Assembly (NCBI RefSeq): GCF_032918005.1
Contig: NZ_CP136628.1
Span: 806,001 to 870,000 of the forward strand
From: Bradyrhizobium sp. NDS-1
Lineage (GTDB): Bacteria; Pseudomonadota; Alphaproteobacteria; Rhizobiales; Xanthobacteraceae
Length of the DNA stretch: 64,000 nucleotides
Direction: 5' to 3'
The notes under the pieces were generated by a model. The model searched no databases. It was given only the letters and a program-made list of their open reading frames with translations, and was not told the DNA's origin. Each line of letters begins with the position of its first letter. The first letter of the stretch is position 1. The position numbers were made by a program, and so were the translations under genes. Shown piece by piece: positions 1 through 9,070 of the stretch.

Positions 1-433
1 CCGGATTGATCGGGAAGTCCAGCGGCGAATATTCGTCCGGGCCGCCATAGGTCTCGCCCGGCTTGAGGTCGAGCAGCCGGTCGGGGTCGATGGTGATGGC
101 GTTGGTCTGCACGGTGGCGGAGGCCGCGATCGCGCCGGCGATGATCTCGGCCTGAACCAGGAGGCTCTGCGCCCGCGCGTCGATCAGGCCGGCGCGGAAT
201 TGCGACAGATACAGGATGCTCGCGACCAGCGCGACGAGACCGGCGAGGTTGAGCGAGACGATGCGGCGGGTCAGGCTGGAGAAGGACAGCGCGAAGAAGA
301 ACTGCCCGGCGCGCGTCAGCCAGTTCAGCGGCCGAAAGCCCTGCCGCTTGTCTTCGGCGACGTGCTCCTGAACGCCGTCGGACGTGGCATCCCCGGCGCT
401 CTGGTTCGAATCAGGCTGCGTTCGGTCAAGCAA
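1..433 (-). CDS. chvG: Sensor histidine kinase ChvG, N-terminal part (cut by window edge)
   Basis: Only the first 144 or so codons lie in the window; the frame is open to base 1. The visible product has a polar cytoplasmic leader, one hydrophobic membrane segment at about residues 58-77 (core SLNLAGLVALVASILYL) and the start of a periplasmic sensor region. The kinase domains are outside the window. An in-frame TAA sits just upstream (439-437), and no ATG or GTG appears before about codon 108, so TTG at 433 is the likely start although its ribosome site is weak. It follows chvI by 115 bases on the same strand, the usual ChvI-ChvG order in rhizobia, where the pair controls envelope, acid and exopolysaccharide responses. 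Identification rests mainly on chvI next door and the membrane topology. Confidence 0.8.
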   Translation of the reverse strand, partial: MLDRTQPDSNQSAGDATSDGVQEHVAEDKRQGFRPLNWLTRAGQFFFALSFSSLTRRIVSLNLAGLVALVASILYLSQFRAGLIDARAQSLLVQAEIIAGAIAASATVQTNAITIDPDRLLDLKPGETYGGPDEYSPLDFPINP

Positions 434-548
434 TGCTTACGCCCGCGTTAGGACGGCTCGTCGAGAAGGTCCCCGCATCCTAGAGCCATCCCGGTCCCGA
501 TGGAATCAGAACCGGCGATGCCCTCAGTCTTTCGTGAAGCTATGAGCC

Positions 549-1250
549 TCAGGCTTCCTTGAAACGGTAGCCGACGCCGTAGAGCGTCTCGATCATCTCG
601 AACTCGTTGTCGACCACCTTGAACTTCTTGCGAAGCCGCTTGATGTGGCTGTCGATGGTGCGGTCGTCGACATAGACCTGGTCGTCGTAGGCGGCATCCA
701 TCAGCGCGTTGCGGCTCTTCACCACGCCGGGCCGGGTCGCCAGCGCCTGCAGGATCAGGAATTCGGTGACGGTCAGCGTGACCGGCTCGTTCTTCCAGGT
801 GCAGGTATGCCGCTCCGGATCCATGCGCAAAAGGCCGCGGTCGAGCGCCTTGGCATCGTTCTCCTTCGGCGCGACGGTCGGGTCCTTCGGCGCCGAGCGG
901 CGCAGCACTGCCTTGACGCGCTCGACCAGAAGGCGCTGCGAGAACGGTTTGCGGATGAAGTCGTCGGCGCCCATCTTGAGGCCGAACAGTTCGTCGATCT
1001 CTTCGTCCTTGGAGGTCAGGAAGATCACCGGCAGGTCGGACTTCTGCCTGAGACGGCGCAACGTCTCCATGCCGTCCATGCGCGGCATCTTGATGTCGAG
1101 GATGGCGAGGTCAGGCTGGGTGGTGCGGAAACCGTCGAGCGCGGAGGCGCCGTCGGTGTAGGTCATGATGCGGTAGCCTTCGGCTTCCAGCGCGATCGAG
1201 ACGGATGTGAGAATGTTGCGGTCGTCGTCGACCAAAGCGATTGTGGGCAT
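549..1250 (-). CDS. chvI: Response regulator ChvI (OmpR/PhoB family)
   Basis: DNA-binding response regulator of 233 residues. The receiver domain begins [10 protein letters not shown], with acidic residues at 8-10, phospho-acceptor Asp52 in LAILDIKMP and the conserved Lys in DDFIRKPF. The C-terminal winged helix of OmpR type ends in [12 protein letters not shown]. The frame is open further upstream, but ATG at 1250 is preceded by an AGAGG ribosome site and gives the canonical ChvI N-terminus. It is followed by chvG, so the two probably form an operon. Rhizobial ChvI orthologues govern acid, envelope and symbiosis genes, and pckA is often a neighbour, as it is here about 6 kb away. Confidence 0.93.
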   Translation of the reverse strand: MPTIALVDDDRNILTSVSIALEAEGYRIMTYTDGASALDGFRTTQPDLAILDIKMPRMDGMETLRRLRQKSDLPVIFLTSKDEEIDELFGLKMGADDFIRKPFSQRLLVERVKAVLRRSAPKDPTVAPKENDAKALDRGLLRMDPERHTCTWKNEPVTLTVTEFLILQALATRPGVVKSRNALMDAAYDDQVYVDDRTIDSHIKRLRKKFKVVDNEFEMIETLYGVGYRFKEA

Positions 1251-1491
1251 GAGCCTCTGCTTTCTGCTTTCCGTTTGGGTCGTGGCTTGAAACGGCGAGC
1301 AATCCACTGATGCGCCGCATACATGGGTGCCGAAATCGGCATTCGAACCTTGTCACCGAGCAATGCAAGCTGGGCTGAAGTGTGACCAAGTTCCACGAAA
1401 CACGGCAGATTCGCCGCATGTCGACCCATAACCGGGCCCTCGTTTACCCGAAAAAAGGCCCTCCTTGCAACCACCTGAACCGAGAAAGCCG

Positions 1492-2229
1492 ATGCAACTG
1501 ACCCCTGATTTCGACCCCGGAAGGCTCGCAAAATCCCTGCTGCGTCGATCACGGCAGGGGGCGCTGGCAACTCTCATGGCCGGCAGCGGCGATCCCTATT
1601 GTTCCCTGGTCAATCTGGCCAGCCATCCCGATGGCTCGCCGATTTTGCTGATCTCGGGCCTCGCCGTGCATACCAAGAACATCCTGGCGGACAGCCGGGT
1701 CTCGCTCATGCTGGACGAGCGGGCGGCCGGCGATCCCTTGGAAGGCGCCCGGATCATGCTGTCGGGCCGGGCAGAACAGGACGACGCCGAGAAGGAGTTG
1801 CTCCAGCGGCGCTATCTCAATGCCCATCCTTCGGCCGAAGGCTTTGTTTCCTTTAAGGATTTCTCGTTCTTTCGGATCCGCCCCATGGGAACCCATCTGG
1901 TGGCCGGCTTCGGCCGGATCGTCGATCTCAAGCCCGAGCGGTTCCTCACGGACCTCACCGGCGCCGAGGACCTCCTGGCCGCGGAGGAGGGGGCTGTCGC
2001 GCATATGAACGCCGACCATCGCGACGCCCTGAGCCTCTATGCGACGAAGCTCCTGGGTGCGGCCGAAGGCGACTGGCGCTGTACCGGCTGCGATCCGGAA
2101 GGTCTCGACATGCAGGACGGCCAGACCGCGCTGCGGCTGGATTTCCCGGAGCGGGTCACCGACGGCACGTCGCTGCGCAAGATGCTGGTTCGTCTCGCTG
2201 GCGAAGCGCGCAGCAAGGTGGACGATTAG
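1492..2229 (+). CDS. HugZ-like FMN/heme-binding split-barrel protein with DUF2470 domain
   Basis: Protein of 245 residues. The N-terminal two-thirds looks like a pyridoxamine-phosphate-oxidase-type split barrel (ALATLMAGSGDPYCSLV, then SLMLDERAAGDPL). The C-terminal part carries the DUF2470 signature AHMNADHRDAL near residue 170. This combination is found in HugZ-type heme-utilisation proteins and in flavin-binding relatives of unknown substrate, so heme degradation is possible but not shown. A TTG nine codons upstream could extend the frame, but ATG at 1492 has a GAGAAAG ribosome site. It is divergent from chvI with a 241-base gap, and no iron box was recognised there. Confidence 0.8.
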   Translation: MQLTPDFDPGRLAKSLLRRSRQGALATLMAGSGDPYCSLVNLASHPDGSPILLISGLAVHTKNILADSRVSLMLDERAAGDPLEGARIMLSGRAEQDDAEKELLQRRYLNAHPSAEGFVSFKDFSFFRIRPMGTHLVAGFGRIVDLKPERFLTDLTGAEDLLAAEEGAVAHMNADHRDALSLYATKLLGAAEGDWRCTGCDPEGLDMQDGQTALRLDFPERVTDGTSLRKMLVRLAGEARSKVDD

Positions 2230-2327
2230 GGCGTGTATTCCCGAAATCGAGGTCGGCTCTGAGCGCCGAGCGGAAGTTTTCTGATCGGTTAGGGCGGGAC
2301 TTGCTGACCCGGTGCGGATGAGCCGCT

Positions 2328-3311
2328 CTATTTCAAGCGCCGTCCACGCGCGAGAACCTCCGAGGGAAGTTCTCCGAACATATTCCGGAAGTCGTTGGCG
2401 AAATGACCTAAATTGGCAAAGCCGCATTTGAAGGCGATTTGGGAGACGGAGGTTCTTGGATTTCCTTCCAGGAGCATTTGCCTGGCACGTCGGAGCCGAA
2501 CGGACTTTGCAAACTGCATCGGCGAATATCCGCGATACTTCTTGAAAGCTGCGTAGAGGCTGCGAATGCTGGTGTTCGTTTGTGACGCCAACTCCTCGAT
2601 GACAACAGCACGAGCCCAATTAGCTTCGATGTATTCTTCGGCCGAGCGGACTATGAGAGGCGCAGGCTCCGTGGCGGGGCTCTCCAATAGTTCGGTGTAG
2701 TTGTGTTTCTGAGCCGAGAGAAACGTCATGATCAGCGCTTGCTCGAGTTCGATCAGCGTCGGTCTAGGTAACTGCGCTGCCGTTGAATTGAGCTGGTCAG
2801 CCAAGAACATTGTGAGCTGGCGCAACAGATGAGCTGCAGGCTGCTTCAGCGGCGCGATGGGGTCAAACAACAGTTCCCCACGAGGTGGTCCTCCCAAAAG
2901 TGCTGTTAACGCCTTCTCCAGCGCACTCGTCTTGATGCGGAGGATCAGCTGCTCGAACCCGCCTTCGAAGATGATGGTGGCGGGCTGCCCTGGCGGGGTA
3001 ATGCCGGAATGCTGCTCGTCCACGGGCAGCGTCGTGGCGCCTAGAACGACTCCCGCTTTCCCCTTGAGGCCAACTTGTAGTCTTGCAAAATCGCCCTCGG
3101 GAAAATCGACGATCGTTCTGGCAGCATATCCACAAAAGCCGAGCCCGATGTGAGGCAATACCAGGTAATTCGCTACTCCTTCGAAATCGATTGAATCCGT
3201 GACATCAAATCCGGTTGCCCCATAGACCGTGCGCAGCGCGTCTCTCATCTCTTCCGGGTTGCGTGTGCGGACGACCGGAGAGCGGCTGAGCGGGTGATCC
3301 ATTTCATCCAT
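2328..3311 (-). CDS. AraC-family transcriptional regulator
   Basis: Protein of 327 residues. The first 200 or so resemble the AraC_binding_2 (cupin-like) sensor domain. The C-terminal 100 residues hold the two helix-turn-helix motifs of AraC regulators: VVIEELASQTNTSIRSLYAA, then SVSQIAFKCGFANLGHFAND with the FxxxFG-type ending FRNMFGELPSEVLARGR. ATG at 3311 is used; ATG at 3302 is an alternative. Codon use is visibly less GC-biased than the neighbours, suggesting horizontal acquisition. No obvious target lies in the same operon; the nearest divergent genes are two tiny ORFs more than 500 bases away. A near-perfect FNR/FixK-like palindrome lies just upstream. Confidence 0.88.
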   Translation of the reverse strand: MDEMDHPLSRSPVVRTRNPEEMRDALRTVYGATGFDVTDSIDFEGVANYLVLPHIGLGFCGYAARTIVDFPEGDFARLQVGLKGKAGVVLGATTLPVDEQHSGITPPGQPATIIFEGGFEQLILRIKTSALEKALTALLGGPPRGELLFDPIAPLKQPAAHLLRQLTMFLADQLNSTAAQLPRPTLIELEQALIMTFLSAQKHNYTELLESPATEPAPLIVRSAEEYIEANWARAVVIEELASQTNTSIRSLYAAFKKYRGYSPMQFAKSVRLRRARQMLLEGNPRTSVSQIAFKCGFANLGHFANDFRNMFGELPSEVLARGRRLK

Positions 3312-3346
3312 TTAAAAGCTGCTGAAGCAGAATGATGCATTTGGCA

Positions 3347-3360
3347 CTGATCTGGATCAA
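3347..3360 (-). promoter_or_regulatory. FNR/FixK-like 14-bp palindrome upstream of the AraC gene
   Basis: On the plus strand the site reads CTGATCTGGATCAA, one base from the perfect anaerobox TTGAT-N4-ATCAA. Its centre is only 42 bases from the AraC ATG at 3311. Crp/Fnr-family control of the AraC gene is therefore conceivable, but the very short leader this implies for an activator geometry is unusual, so the match could be chance. Confidence 0.35.
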
Positions 3361-3571
3361 GACATGCTTCGATGCCGGAATTGAGTAGTGTTTGCAGAAT
3401 CTGGCCATGAGAAATCGTTGTGCCGGCACGACAGGTGAGACATGCTGCCGCAATCGATAGCGGTGCTCACTACAAGATCCGACTTGGAATCGTGACGAGT
3501 CCTGCCAAAGGCGCTGCCTGCGTTCGCAGCGGTGACTAGGAATGCCACCAATATCGTTGAGATAACTAAAC

Positions 3572-3600
3572 CGGACAGCTTTCAATCACGTAATTATACT
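3572..3600 (+). promoter_or_regulatory. Possible sigma-70-type promoter for the small gene pair
   Basis: CGGACA and TATACT are separated by 17 bases in an AT-rich patch (the -10 sits in TAATTATACT), pointing toward the gene starting at 3843, about 235 bases downstream. The -35 element matches only four of six consensus positions. No alternative was seen closer to the gene. Confidence 0.3.
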
Positions 3601-3842
3601 ACTTTCTTTCGTCCGTTGGCAGCCGGCTGTGGCCGCCGCCCATGGCTTCCCCAAGCTGCACCGAACGAAAACTGACCGTCGCATGTCCGGCGGTCCATTT
3701 CTCTCTCGGATTCAGCAGGCAATTGCTCAATGAGTGCCTGACGCTGCGAAACTTGAGCACACTTTGCAGGATTCGATCTTGGATGACTGTTCGCATACGG
3801 CGCGAACCAGATTAGCGTCTTATGGTCCGAAGGAGAAATGAG

Positions 3843-4034
3843 GTGAGCCATCCGATAAGCGATGCCTTCCTGACCACTCAGAACGTCAAACACTTCAGAG
3901 AACTCTTGAGCAAGGAAAGGCGTCCGGAAAGGCGCAGCGAAATACTCGACTTGCTTGCAGCTGAACTGGCCAAGCTTCCCGAACCTTCACAACGGGTCGA
4001 ATTGATCAGGACGGCGAAGTATCTGGTAACGTGA
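3843..4034 (+). CDS. Small hypothetical protein (63 aa)
   Basis: A short, charged, probably helical protein beginning VSHPISDAFLTTQNVKHF and ending RTAKYLVT, with Arg/Glu-rich repeats in the middle (SKERRPERRSEILDLLAAEL). GTG at 3843 is preferred over ATG at 3822 because AAGGAG lies eight bases upstream of it. The stop codon overlaps the GTG start of the next gene by four bases, which suggests translational coupling. No domain is recognised; similar short LLAxEL-type proteins are, from memory, widespread as unnamed proteins in rhizobia. There is no signal peptide or membrane segment. Confidence 0.6.
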   Translation: MSHPISDAFLTTQNVKHFRELLSKERRPERRSEILDLLAAELAKLPEPSQRVELIRTAKYLVT

Positions 4035-4288
4035 CGGGACATCTCGGTTTAGCCATGCACAACGTCATTCAATTTCCAGCGGCACGTCCTCGGCCCGATT
4101 TGGAAGGAGATGTTCGGCGCGCCATACTCCTTCTCGAGGTCTCCATTTTTCGGACTGCCAGCTTGATCGCGACCTGCCCTGCGAGCGAACGGAAGCTTGA
4201 ATTCGATGGGAAGCTTCTAGATCTGCAAGCCAAGCTCGAACACCTGCGCGGTCTGGCTCGAAGCACCTTTGCTGAAACCCGCCGTTGA
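4031..4288 (+). CDS. Small hypothetical protein (up to 85 aa)
   Basis: Second gene of the tiny pair. GTG at 4031 overlaps the upstream stop in a GTGA arrangement and gives 85 residues; ATG at 4055 gives 77 residues beginning MHNVIQFPAARPRPDL, a plausible natural N-terminus, and neither start has a strong ribosome site. The product is helical and leucine-rich (RAILLLEVSIFRTASLI, then LDLQAKLEHLRGLARS), compatible with a short coiled coil. No family is recognised. It lies 200 bases upstream of the TPR-CHAT gene on the same strand, so cotranscription is possible but unproven. Confidence 0.55.
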   Translation: MTGHLGLAMHNVIQFPAARPRPDLEGDVRRAILLLEVSIFRTASLIATCPASERKLEFDGKLLDLQAKLEHLRGLARSTFAETRR

Positions 4289-4488
4289 AAGTGATTTCCG
4301 ATTTTGGGCCCATCCGCGACCTCCGACAACGACCGGCTTTGGACCGCTGTTGACGGGGGCGGACACCCCGGGGGGCGCCCAAACCAAGCGCCGGATTATG
4401 AGTACCCCTGGAACGCAATGCTTTGAACGCCGCGCCCCATCGCTGCGACCCAAGATGGTAGGTCTTGAGGCTCGCAGCGAGAGGGTTC

Positions 4489-7083
4489 ATGGCGCGTCGT
4501 CGTTTGGCATTGGCTGCGGGGCTGGCGCTCGCGATCAATGCGTCCTTTGCCGTGCCCGGTCTTGCCCAGAAGGGCGATCTGTCGGCGCAGAGCGCGCGCG
4601 TCACCGCGCTCCGGGGCGCCGGCAAATATTCAGAGGCGCTGCCGCTGGCGCAGGCCATGGTGGCCTCGCTCGAGAAGACCGGCAACAATCGCGACCTGGC
4701 CGCCGCGCTCAATAATCTCGCGCAGATCCACGCCGACCAGGGCCACGACGATCAGGCCGAGCCGCTCTACACGCGCGCCATCGCGCTGATGGAGAAGGGG
4801 ACCGGTCAGGGCAGCGTCGAGATCGCGCCGCTCCTCAATAATCTGGCGGCGCTCTATCAGCGGCAGAGCCGCTTCACCGAGGCCGAGCCGCTGTTCAAGC
4901 GTGCGCTTGCCGTTCGCGAGCAGGGGCTGTCGCGCGAGCATCCCGACGTCGGCCAGGCCCTCAACAATCTCGCCACGCATTATGTGAAACAGCAGCGTCA
5001 TGCCGACGCCGAGCCGCTGTTCCGGCGCGCGCTCGCGATCTATCAGAAGGCGGCCGGGCCCGAGCATCCCGCGGTCGCCACCGTCCTGAACAACATCGGT
5101 CAGGTCGATCGCGACCTCAACCGCGACGTGAATGCCGAGGTGCCGATCAAGCGTTCGCTCGCCATCCGCGAAAAGGTGTTGGGACCGGATCATCCCGACG
5201 TGGCGCGTTCGCTGAACAATCTCGCCGGGCTCTACGAGCACCAGCAGCGCCATGCCGAGGCCGAGCCGCTCTATCGCCGCGCCCTCTCGATCCGTGAGCG
5301 TGCGCTCGGACCCGGTCATCCCGATGTCGCGACCTCGACCAGCAATCTCGCCTATTTCCTTCAGGTGTCGGGCCGGACCGCAGACGCTTTGCCCTTCGCG
5401 CAGAGGACGCTTGCCGGCGATCGCGCGCAGCTGCGTGTCGTGCTGCCGGTCCTGTTCGCTGCGCGGCAGCAGGCGCTGCTGGCGAGCGACAAGGCGCTTG
5501 ACGACGCGCTTGGCGCTGTTCAGCGCGGCACGCAATCTTCCGCCGCCTCCGCCGTGAACAAGCTCGCGGTGCGGCTGGCCGCCGGCAGCGACCGGCTTGC
5601 CGAGTTGGTGCGCCGGGACCAGGATCTCACGGCTGAAGCCGAGGCGCTCGACAAGGCGATCATCGCCGCCGTGTCGAAGCAGTCGGCCCAGCGGGACGCC
5701 GCGGCCGAGCAGCGCAGCCGCGCGCGGATTGCAACGATAGCGAACGAGCGTGCAGGCTTGCAGAAGACGCTGGCCGTCGAATTTCCCGATTACGCCTCGC
5801 TCTCCAACCCGCTGCCATTGGCCGTGAAGGATATCCAGCCGCTGCTGTCCGCCGACGAGGCGATGGTGATCTATTCCGTCGTCGACAAGCAGAGCTATGT
5901 CATCGCGATCACGCGCGAGGGCGCCGAGTGGAAGGAGATTTCGCTCGGTGCGGACGCGATGGCACGGAAGGTGGCGGCTTTCCGCAGGGGGCTGGACGTC
6001 GGCAAGGCGCGCGATGCCTCCGGCAAGTCGGGACTGTTCGACCTCGCGTTCGCAAACGAGCTCTATGTCGCGCTGCTCGGCCCGGTCGAGGCGTTGACGA
6101 AGGACAAGCGCAACCTGTTGGTGGTGCCGTCGGCGGCCCTGACCGCGTTGCCGTTTCATCTATTGGTGACGGAGAGGCCGCAGGCTGCGATCCCGGACAG
6201 GCTCGAGGGCTATCGCGACGCTGCCTGGCTGCTCCGGCGTCAGGCCGTCTCGGTGCTGCCGTCGGTGATCAGCCTGAAATCGCTGCGTGCCTTCGCCCGC
6301 AGGGATCAAGGCACGAAGCCGATGACCGGCTTCGGCGATCCCGTCTTCAACCCCGCAGCCGAAGGACCCGCCGACCGTCGCGCTGCCGGTGGCAAGGTCG
6401 CCGCGCGCAGCATCGCGACGATCGCCTATACCGATTTCTGGCGCGGCGCCGGCGTCGACCGCGCGCGGCTGGCGCAGGCGCTGCCGCAACTGCCCGATAC
6501 CGCCGATGAGCTGAACGCCGTGGCGAGGGACGTCGGCGCCACCGATGCCGACATCCATCTCGGGCGCGATGCCAGCGAAACGACGCTGAAGCGTGCAACG
6601 CTTGCTCAATACGGCATCATCTACTTCGCCACCCACGGCCTCGTTGCCGGCGACGTCAAGGGACTGGGTGAGCCCTCGCTTGCGCTGTCCATTCCCGAGC
6701 GGCCGTCGGAGTTCGACGACGGTCTTCTGACCGCGAGCGAGGTGGCCCAGCTCAAGCTCAACGCCGATTGGGTGGTGCTGTCCGCCTGCAACACCATCGC
6801 CGGCGACAAGCCAGGCGCCGAGGCGCTGTCGGGATTGGCGCGCTCGTTCTTCTACGCAGGCGCCCGCGCGCTCCTGGTCTCGCATTGGGCCGTGGATTCG
6901 GAAGCCGCCACCCGCTTGACCACATCGACGTTCGAACTGCTCAAGAACGAACCAAGGATCGGTCGTGCCCAAGCCTTGCGCCGCGCGATGTTGACCTTTG
7001 TCGATGACACCTCGTCGCCACGCAACGCCTACCCCGCGATGTGGGGGCCGTTCGCGCTGATCGGCGAAGGTGAGGTAAGATAA
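4489..7083 (+). CDS. Exported TPR-CHAT protein (caspase-like peptidase domain)
   Basis: Protein of 864 residues in three parts. A Sec-type signal peptide comes first ([20 protein letters not shown], cleavage probably near AQKG). About six kinesin-light-chain-like TPR repeats follow at residues 45-310, each with an A.ALNNLA..Y...-type core and spacing near 42. The C-terminal CHAT domain spans roughly residues 555-860 and shows the His/Cys dyad motifs of the caspase-like fold: [12 protein letters not shown] and [12 protein letters not shown]. The family includes separase-like and gasdermin-activating proteases, and many bacterial members have no known substrate. ATG at 4489 has GAGAGGG just upstream; a TTG at 4465 is an alternative that would bury the signal peptide. 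Export to the periplasm is inferred from the leader. Confidence 0.88.
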   Translation: MARRRLALAAGLALAINASFAVPGLAQKGDLSAQSARVTALRGAGKYSEALPLAQAMVASLEKTGNNRDLAAALNNLAQIHADQGHDDQAEPLYTRAIALMEKGTGQGSVEIAPLLNNLAALYQRQSRFTEAEPLFKRALAVREQGLSREHPDVGQALNNLATHYVKQQRHADAEPLFRRALAIYQKAAGPEHPAVATVLNNIGQVDRDLNRDVNAEVPIKRSLAIREKVLGPDHPDVARSLNNLAGLYEHQQRHAEAEPLYRRALSIRERALGPGHPDVATSTSNLAYFLQVSGRTADALPFAQRTLAGDRAQLRVVLPVLFAARQQALLASDKALDDALGAVQRGTQSSAASAVNKLAVRLAAGSDRLAELVRRDQDLTAEAEALDKAIIAAVSKQSAQRDAAAEQRSRARIATIANERAGLQKTLAVEFPDYASLSNPLPLAVKDIQPLLSADEAMVIYSVVDKQSYVIAITREGAEWKEISLGADAMARKVAAFRRGLDVGKARDASGKSGLFDLAFANELYVALLGPVEALTKDKRNLLVVPSAALTALPFHLLVTERPQAAIPDRLEGYRDAAWLLRRQAVSVLPSVISLKSLRAFARRDQGTKPMTGFGDPVFNPAAEGPADRRAAGGKVAARSIATIAYTDFWRGAGVDRARLAQALPQLPDTADELNAVARDVGATDADIHLGRDASETTLKRATLAQYGIIYFATHGLVAGDVKGLGEPSLALSIPERPSEFDDGLLTASEVAQLKLNADWVVLSACNTIAGDKPGAEALSGLARSFFYAGARALLVSHWAVDSEAATRLTTSTFELLKNEPRIGRAQALRRAMLTFVDDTSSPRNAYPAMWGPFALIGEGEVR

Positions 7084-7128
7084 GAAGCTACGGCGGGATT
7101 GTGCGTCGCAATAACCTGACGTAACGCG

Positions 7129-7142
7129 CAAACACGCGTTTG
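7129..7142. promoter_or_regulatory. Inverted repeat in the 286-bp pckA upstream region
   Basis: CAAAC-ACGC-GTTTG, flanked by GCG on the left and GGTTGCGC on the right, lies about 230 bases before the pckA start. It could be an operator. The remaining upstream region (7084-7369) shows no clear coding gene; a 95-codon minus-strand frame there has no supporting signal. The bound regulator, if any, is unknown. Confidence 0.25.
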
Positions 7143-7369
7143 GTTGCGCGATCATTCGTGATTTCTTGACGCATGCGCTCAAGGCAGACATGCGCGACGT
7201 TTGGCGCGGTCCTTGAATAAACCAAATCCTGCGGGATCAGCTTGGCAACGCCAGCGTTCATCATTATTAGGTCGTTCAGCCGAGGCCGAATGGCCCATTC
7301 ATCACGGTGACCGCGATGGCGTCCAACCATGGTCGCGCTGAGTGTCGCGGGTTCTAGGAGGATTTTTTC

Positions 7370-8986
7370 GTGCAAGAGACGGGCGTGCGCAACGGTGCCT
7401 TCGGCGCCGACAAATTCGGCTTAAAGAATCTCAAGCAGGTTCACTGGAACCTCGGTGCGCCGCAACTCTATCAATACTCGCTCGCTGCGGGCGAGGCGGT
7501 GCTGTCCGCTGACGGCGCGCTCTGCGCCGACACCGGCGAGTTCACCGGGCGCAGCCCGAAGGACAAGTTCACGGTGCGTGACGCCACCACCGACAAGAAA
7601 ATGTGGTGGGCCGGCAACCAGTCCATCACCGCAGAGCAGTTCGAGACGCTCTATCAGGACTTCCTCAAGCACGCCGAAGGCAAGAAGCTGTTCGCGCAGG
7701 ACCTCTACGGCGGTGCCGATCCTGCCTACCGGATCAAGACGCGCGTCTTCACCGAGCTCGCCTGGCACTCGCTGTTCATCCGCACGCTGCTGATCCGTCC
7801 CGAGGCGATCGAGCTGCCGACCTTCGTGCCGGAGCTCACCATCATCGACATGCCGAGCTTCCGCGCCGATCCTAAACGTCATGGCTGCCGGTCGGAAAAC
7901 GTCGTCGCGATCGATTTCGCCCGCAAGATCGTCCTGATCGGCGGGTCTTATTATGCCGGCGAGATGAAGAAGTCGGTCTTCACCACGCTGAACTATTATC
8001 TGCCCGAGCGCGGCGTGATGCCGATGCACTGCTCGGCCAATGTCGGCGCCAAGGGCGACGCGGCAATCTTCTTCGGCCTGTCGGGCACCGGCAAGACCAC
8101 GCTGTCGGCCGATCCCAACCGCACGCTGATCGGCGACGACGAGCACGGCTGGGGCCCGAATGGCGTCTTCAATTTCGAGGGCGGCTGCTACGCCAAGTGC
8201 ATCAAGCTCTCGCAGGAAGCCGAGCCGGAGATCTACGCGGCCTCGACGCGCTTCGGCGCGGTGCTTGAGAATTGCGTGCTCGACGAGGACACCCGCGTGG
8301 TGGATTTCGACGACGGCTCCAAGACCGAGAACACGCGCTCTGCGTATCCGCTCGAGTTCATCCCGAACGCCTCGCGCACCGGCCGCGCGCCGCAGCCGAA
8401 GAACGTGGTGATGCTCGCCGCCGACGCCTTCGGCGTACTGCCGCCGATCGCAAAGCTCACGCCGGCGCAGGCGATGTATCACTTCCTGTCCGGCTACACC
8501 GCCAAGGTCGCCGGCACCGAGCGCGGTCTCGGCAACGAGCCGCAGCCGGAATTCTCGACCTGCTTCGGCTCGCCCTTCCTGCCGCTCGATCCATCCGTCT
8601 ACGGCAACATGCTGCGTGACCTCATTGCCCAGCACAATGTCGATTGCTGGCTGGTCAACACCGGATGGACCGGCGGCAAGTACGGTGTCGGCTCGCGCAT
8701 GCCGATCAAGGTGACGCGCGCACTGCTCACCGCCGCGCTCGACGGCTCGCTTCGCAACGTCGAGTTCCGCACCGACAAATATTTCGGCTTCGCGGTCCCG
8801 ACCGCGCTGCCCGGCGTGCCCGCCGAGATACTCAACCCGGTCAACACCTGGAAGGACAAGGACGAGTTCGACAAGACCGCCCGCGCCCTGGTCGGCATGT
8901 TCCAGAAGAACTTCGCAAAGTTCGAAGCCCAGGTCGACGCCGAGGTGCGCGCGGCCGCGCCGGACGTGAAGCTCGCGGCGGAGTGA
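7370..8986 (+). CDS. pckA: Phosphoenolpyruvate carboxykinase (ATP)
   Basis: Gluconeogenic enzyme converting oxaloacetate and ATP to PEP, CO2 and ADP, in the cytoplasm. The 538-residue length is normal for the ATP-dependent family. The kinase-1a P-loop [15 protein letters not shown] and the following metal-binding LIGDDEHGW are near residues 240-265; the substrate loop [10 protein letters not shown] is near residue 58. GTG at 7370 is chosen because TAGGAGG lies eight bases upstream. A strong terminator follows the stop. Proximity to chvI/chvG matches rhizobial gene order, and pckA is essential in rhizobia for growth on C4 dicarboxylates via gluconeogenesis. Confidence 0.97.
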   Translation: MQETGVRNGAFGADKFGLKNLKQVHWNLGAPQLYQYSLAAGEAVLSADGALCADTGEFTGRSPKDKFTVRDATTDKKMWWAGNQSITAEQFETLYQDFLKHAEGKKLFAQDLYGGADPAYRIKTRVFTELAWHSLFIRTLLIRPEAIELPTFVPELTIIDMPSFRADPKRHGCRSENVVAIDFARKIVLIGGSYYAGEMKKSVFTTLNYYLPERGVMPMHCSANVGAKGDAAIFFGLSGTGKTTLSADPNRTLIGDDEHGWGPNGVFNFEGGCYAKCIKLSQEAEPEIYAASTRFGAVLENCVLDEDTRVVDFDDGSKTENTRSAYPLEFIPNASRTGRAPQPKNVVMLAADAFGVLPPIAKLTPAQAMYHFLSGYTAKVAGTERGLGNEPQPEFSTCFGSPFLPLDPSVYGNMLRDLIAQHNVDCWLVNTGWTGGKYGVGSRMPIKVTRALLTAALDGSLRNVEFRTDKYFGFAVPTALPGVPAEILNPVNTWKDKDEFDKTARALVGMFQKNFAKFEAQVDAEVRAAAPDVKLAAE

Positions 8987-9004
8987 TCGCTCCGTCTTCA
9001 ATGC

Positions 9005-9036
9005 AAAAGGGCGGCCGCGAGGCCGCCCTTTTTTCT
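9005..9036 (+). terminator. Intrinsic terminator of pckA
   Basis: A 12-bp perfect stem (AAAAGGGCGGCC with its complement) closes on the tetraloop GCGA and runs into a T-rich tail, starting 18 bases after the pckA stop. Confidence 0.92.
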
Positions 9037-9065
9037 TACCTTCTCCCACAAGAGGAATGGGTAAG
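9035..9065. repeat. Intergenic palindrome, CTTACC/GGTAAG family, copy 1
   Basis: The ends CTTACC and GGGTAAG flank CTCCCACAAG. The same core with a better stem occurs at 25132-25162, so this is a degenerate copy of a dispersed short repeat sitting between convergent genes. Confidence 0.6.
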
Positions 9066-9070
9066 AACAG

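Larger units (their letters stand above)
3312..3842. other. Intergenic region between the AraC gene and the small gene pair
   Basis: This 531-base stretch is less GC-rich than the surroundings. Open frames of 60-99 codons exist on the minus strand, but none has a convincing ribosome site, conserved motif or coding bias. It contains an FNR-like palindrome at 3347-3360 and a possible promoter at 3572-3600, listed separately. Nothing else is recognised. Confidence 0.5.

Noticed and set aside
3304..3893. Minus-strand frames of 93 and 99 codons upstream of the AraC gene
   Set aside because: There is no ribosome site or coding bias, and one overlaps the small gene at 3843, which has a good AAGGAG.
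4330..4440. Extracytoplasmic-function sigma promoter before the CHAT gene (GGAAC at about 4410)
   Set aside because: No matching CGTT-type -10 at the required distance.
7088..7375. A 95-codon minus-strand frame in the pckA upstream region
   Set aside because: It would start inside pckA and has no motif; the region fits a promoter better.
7421..9049. A 542-codon minus-strand frame opposite pckA
   Set aside because: Shadow of a high-GC gene with a highly charged, motif-free product.
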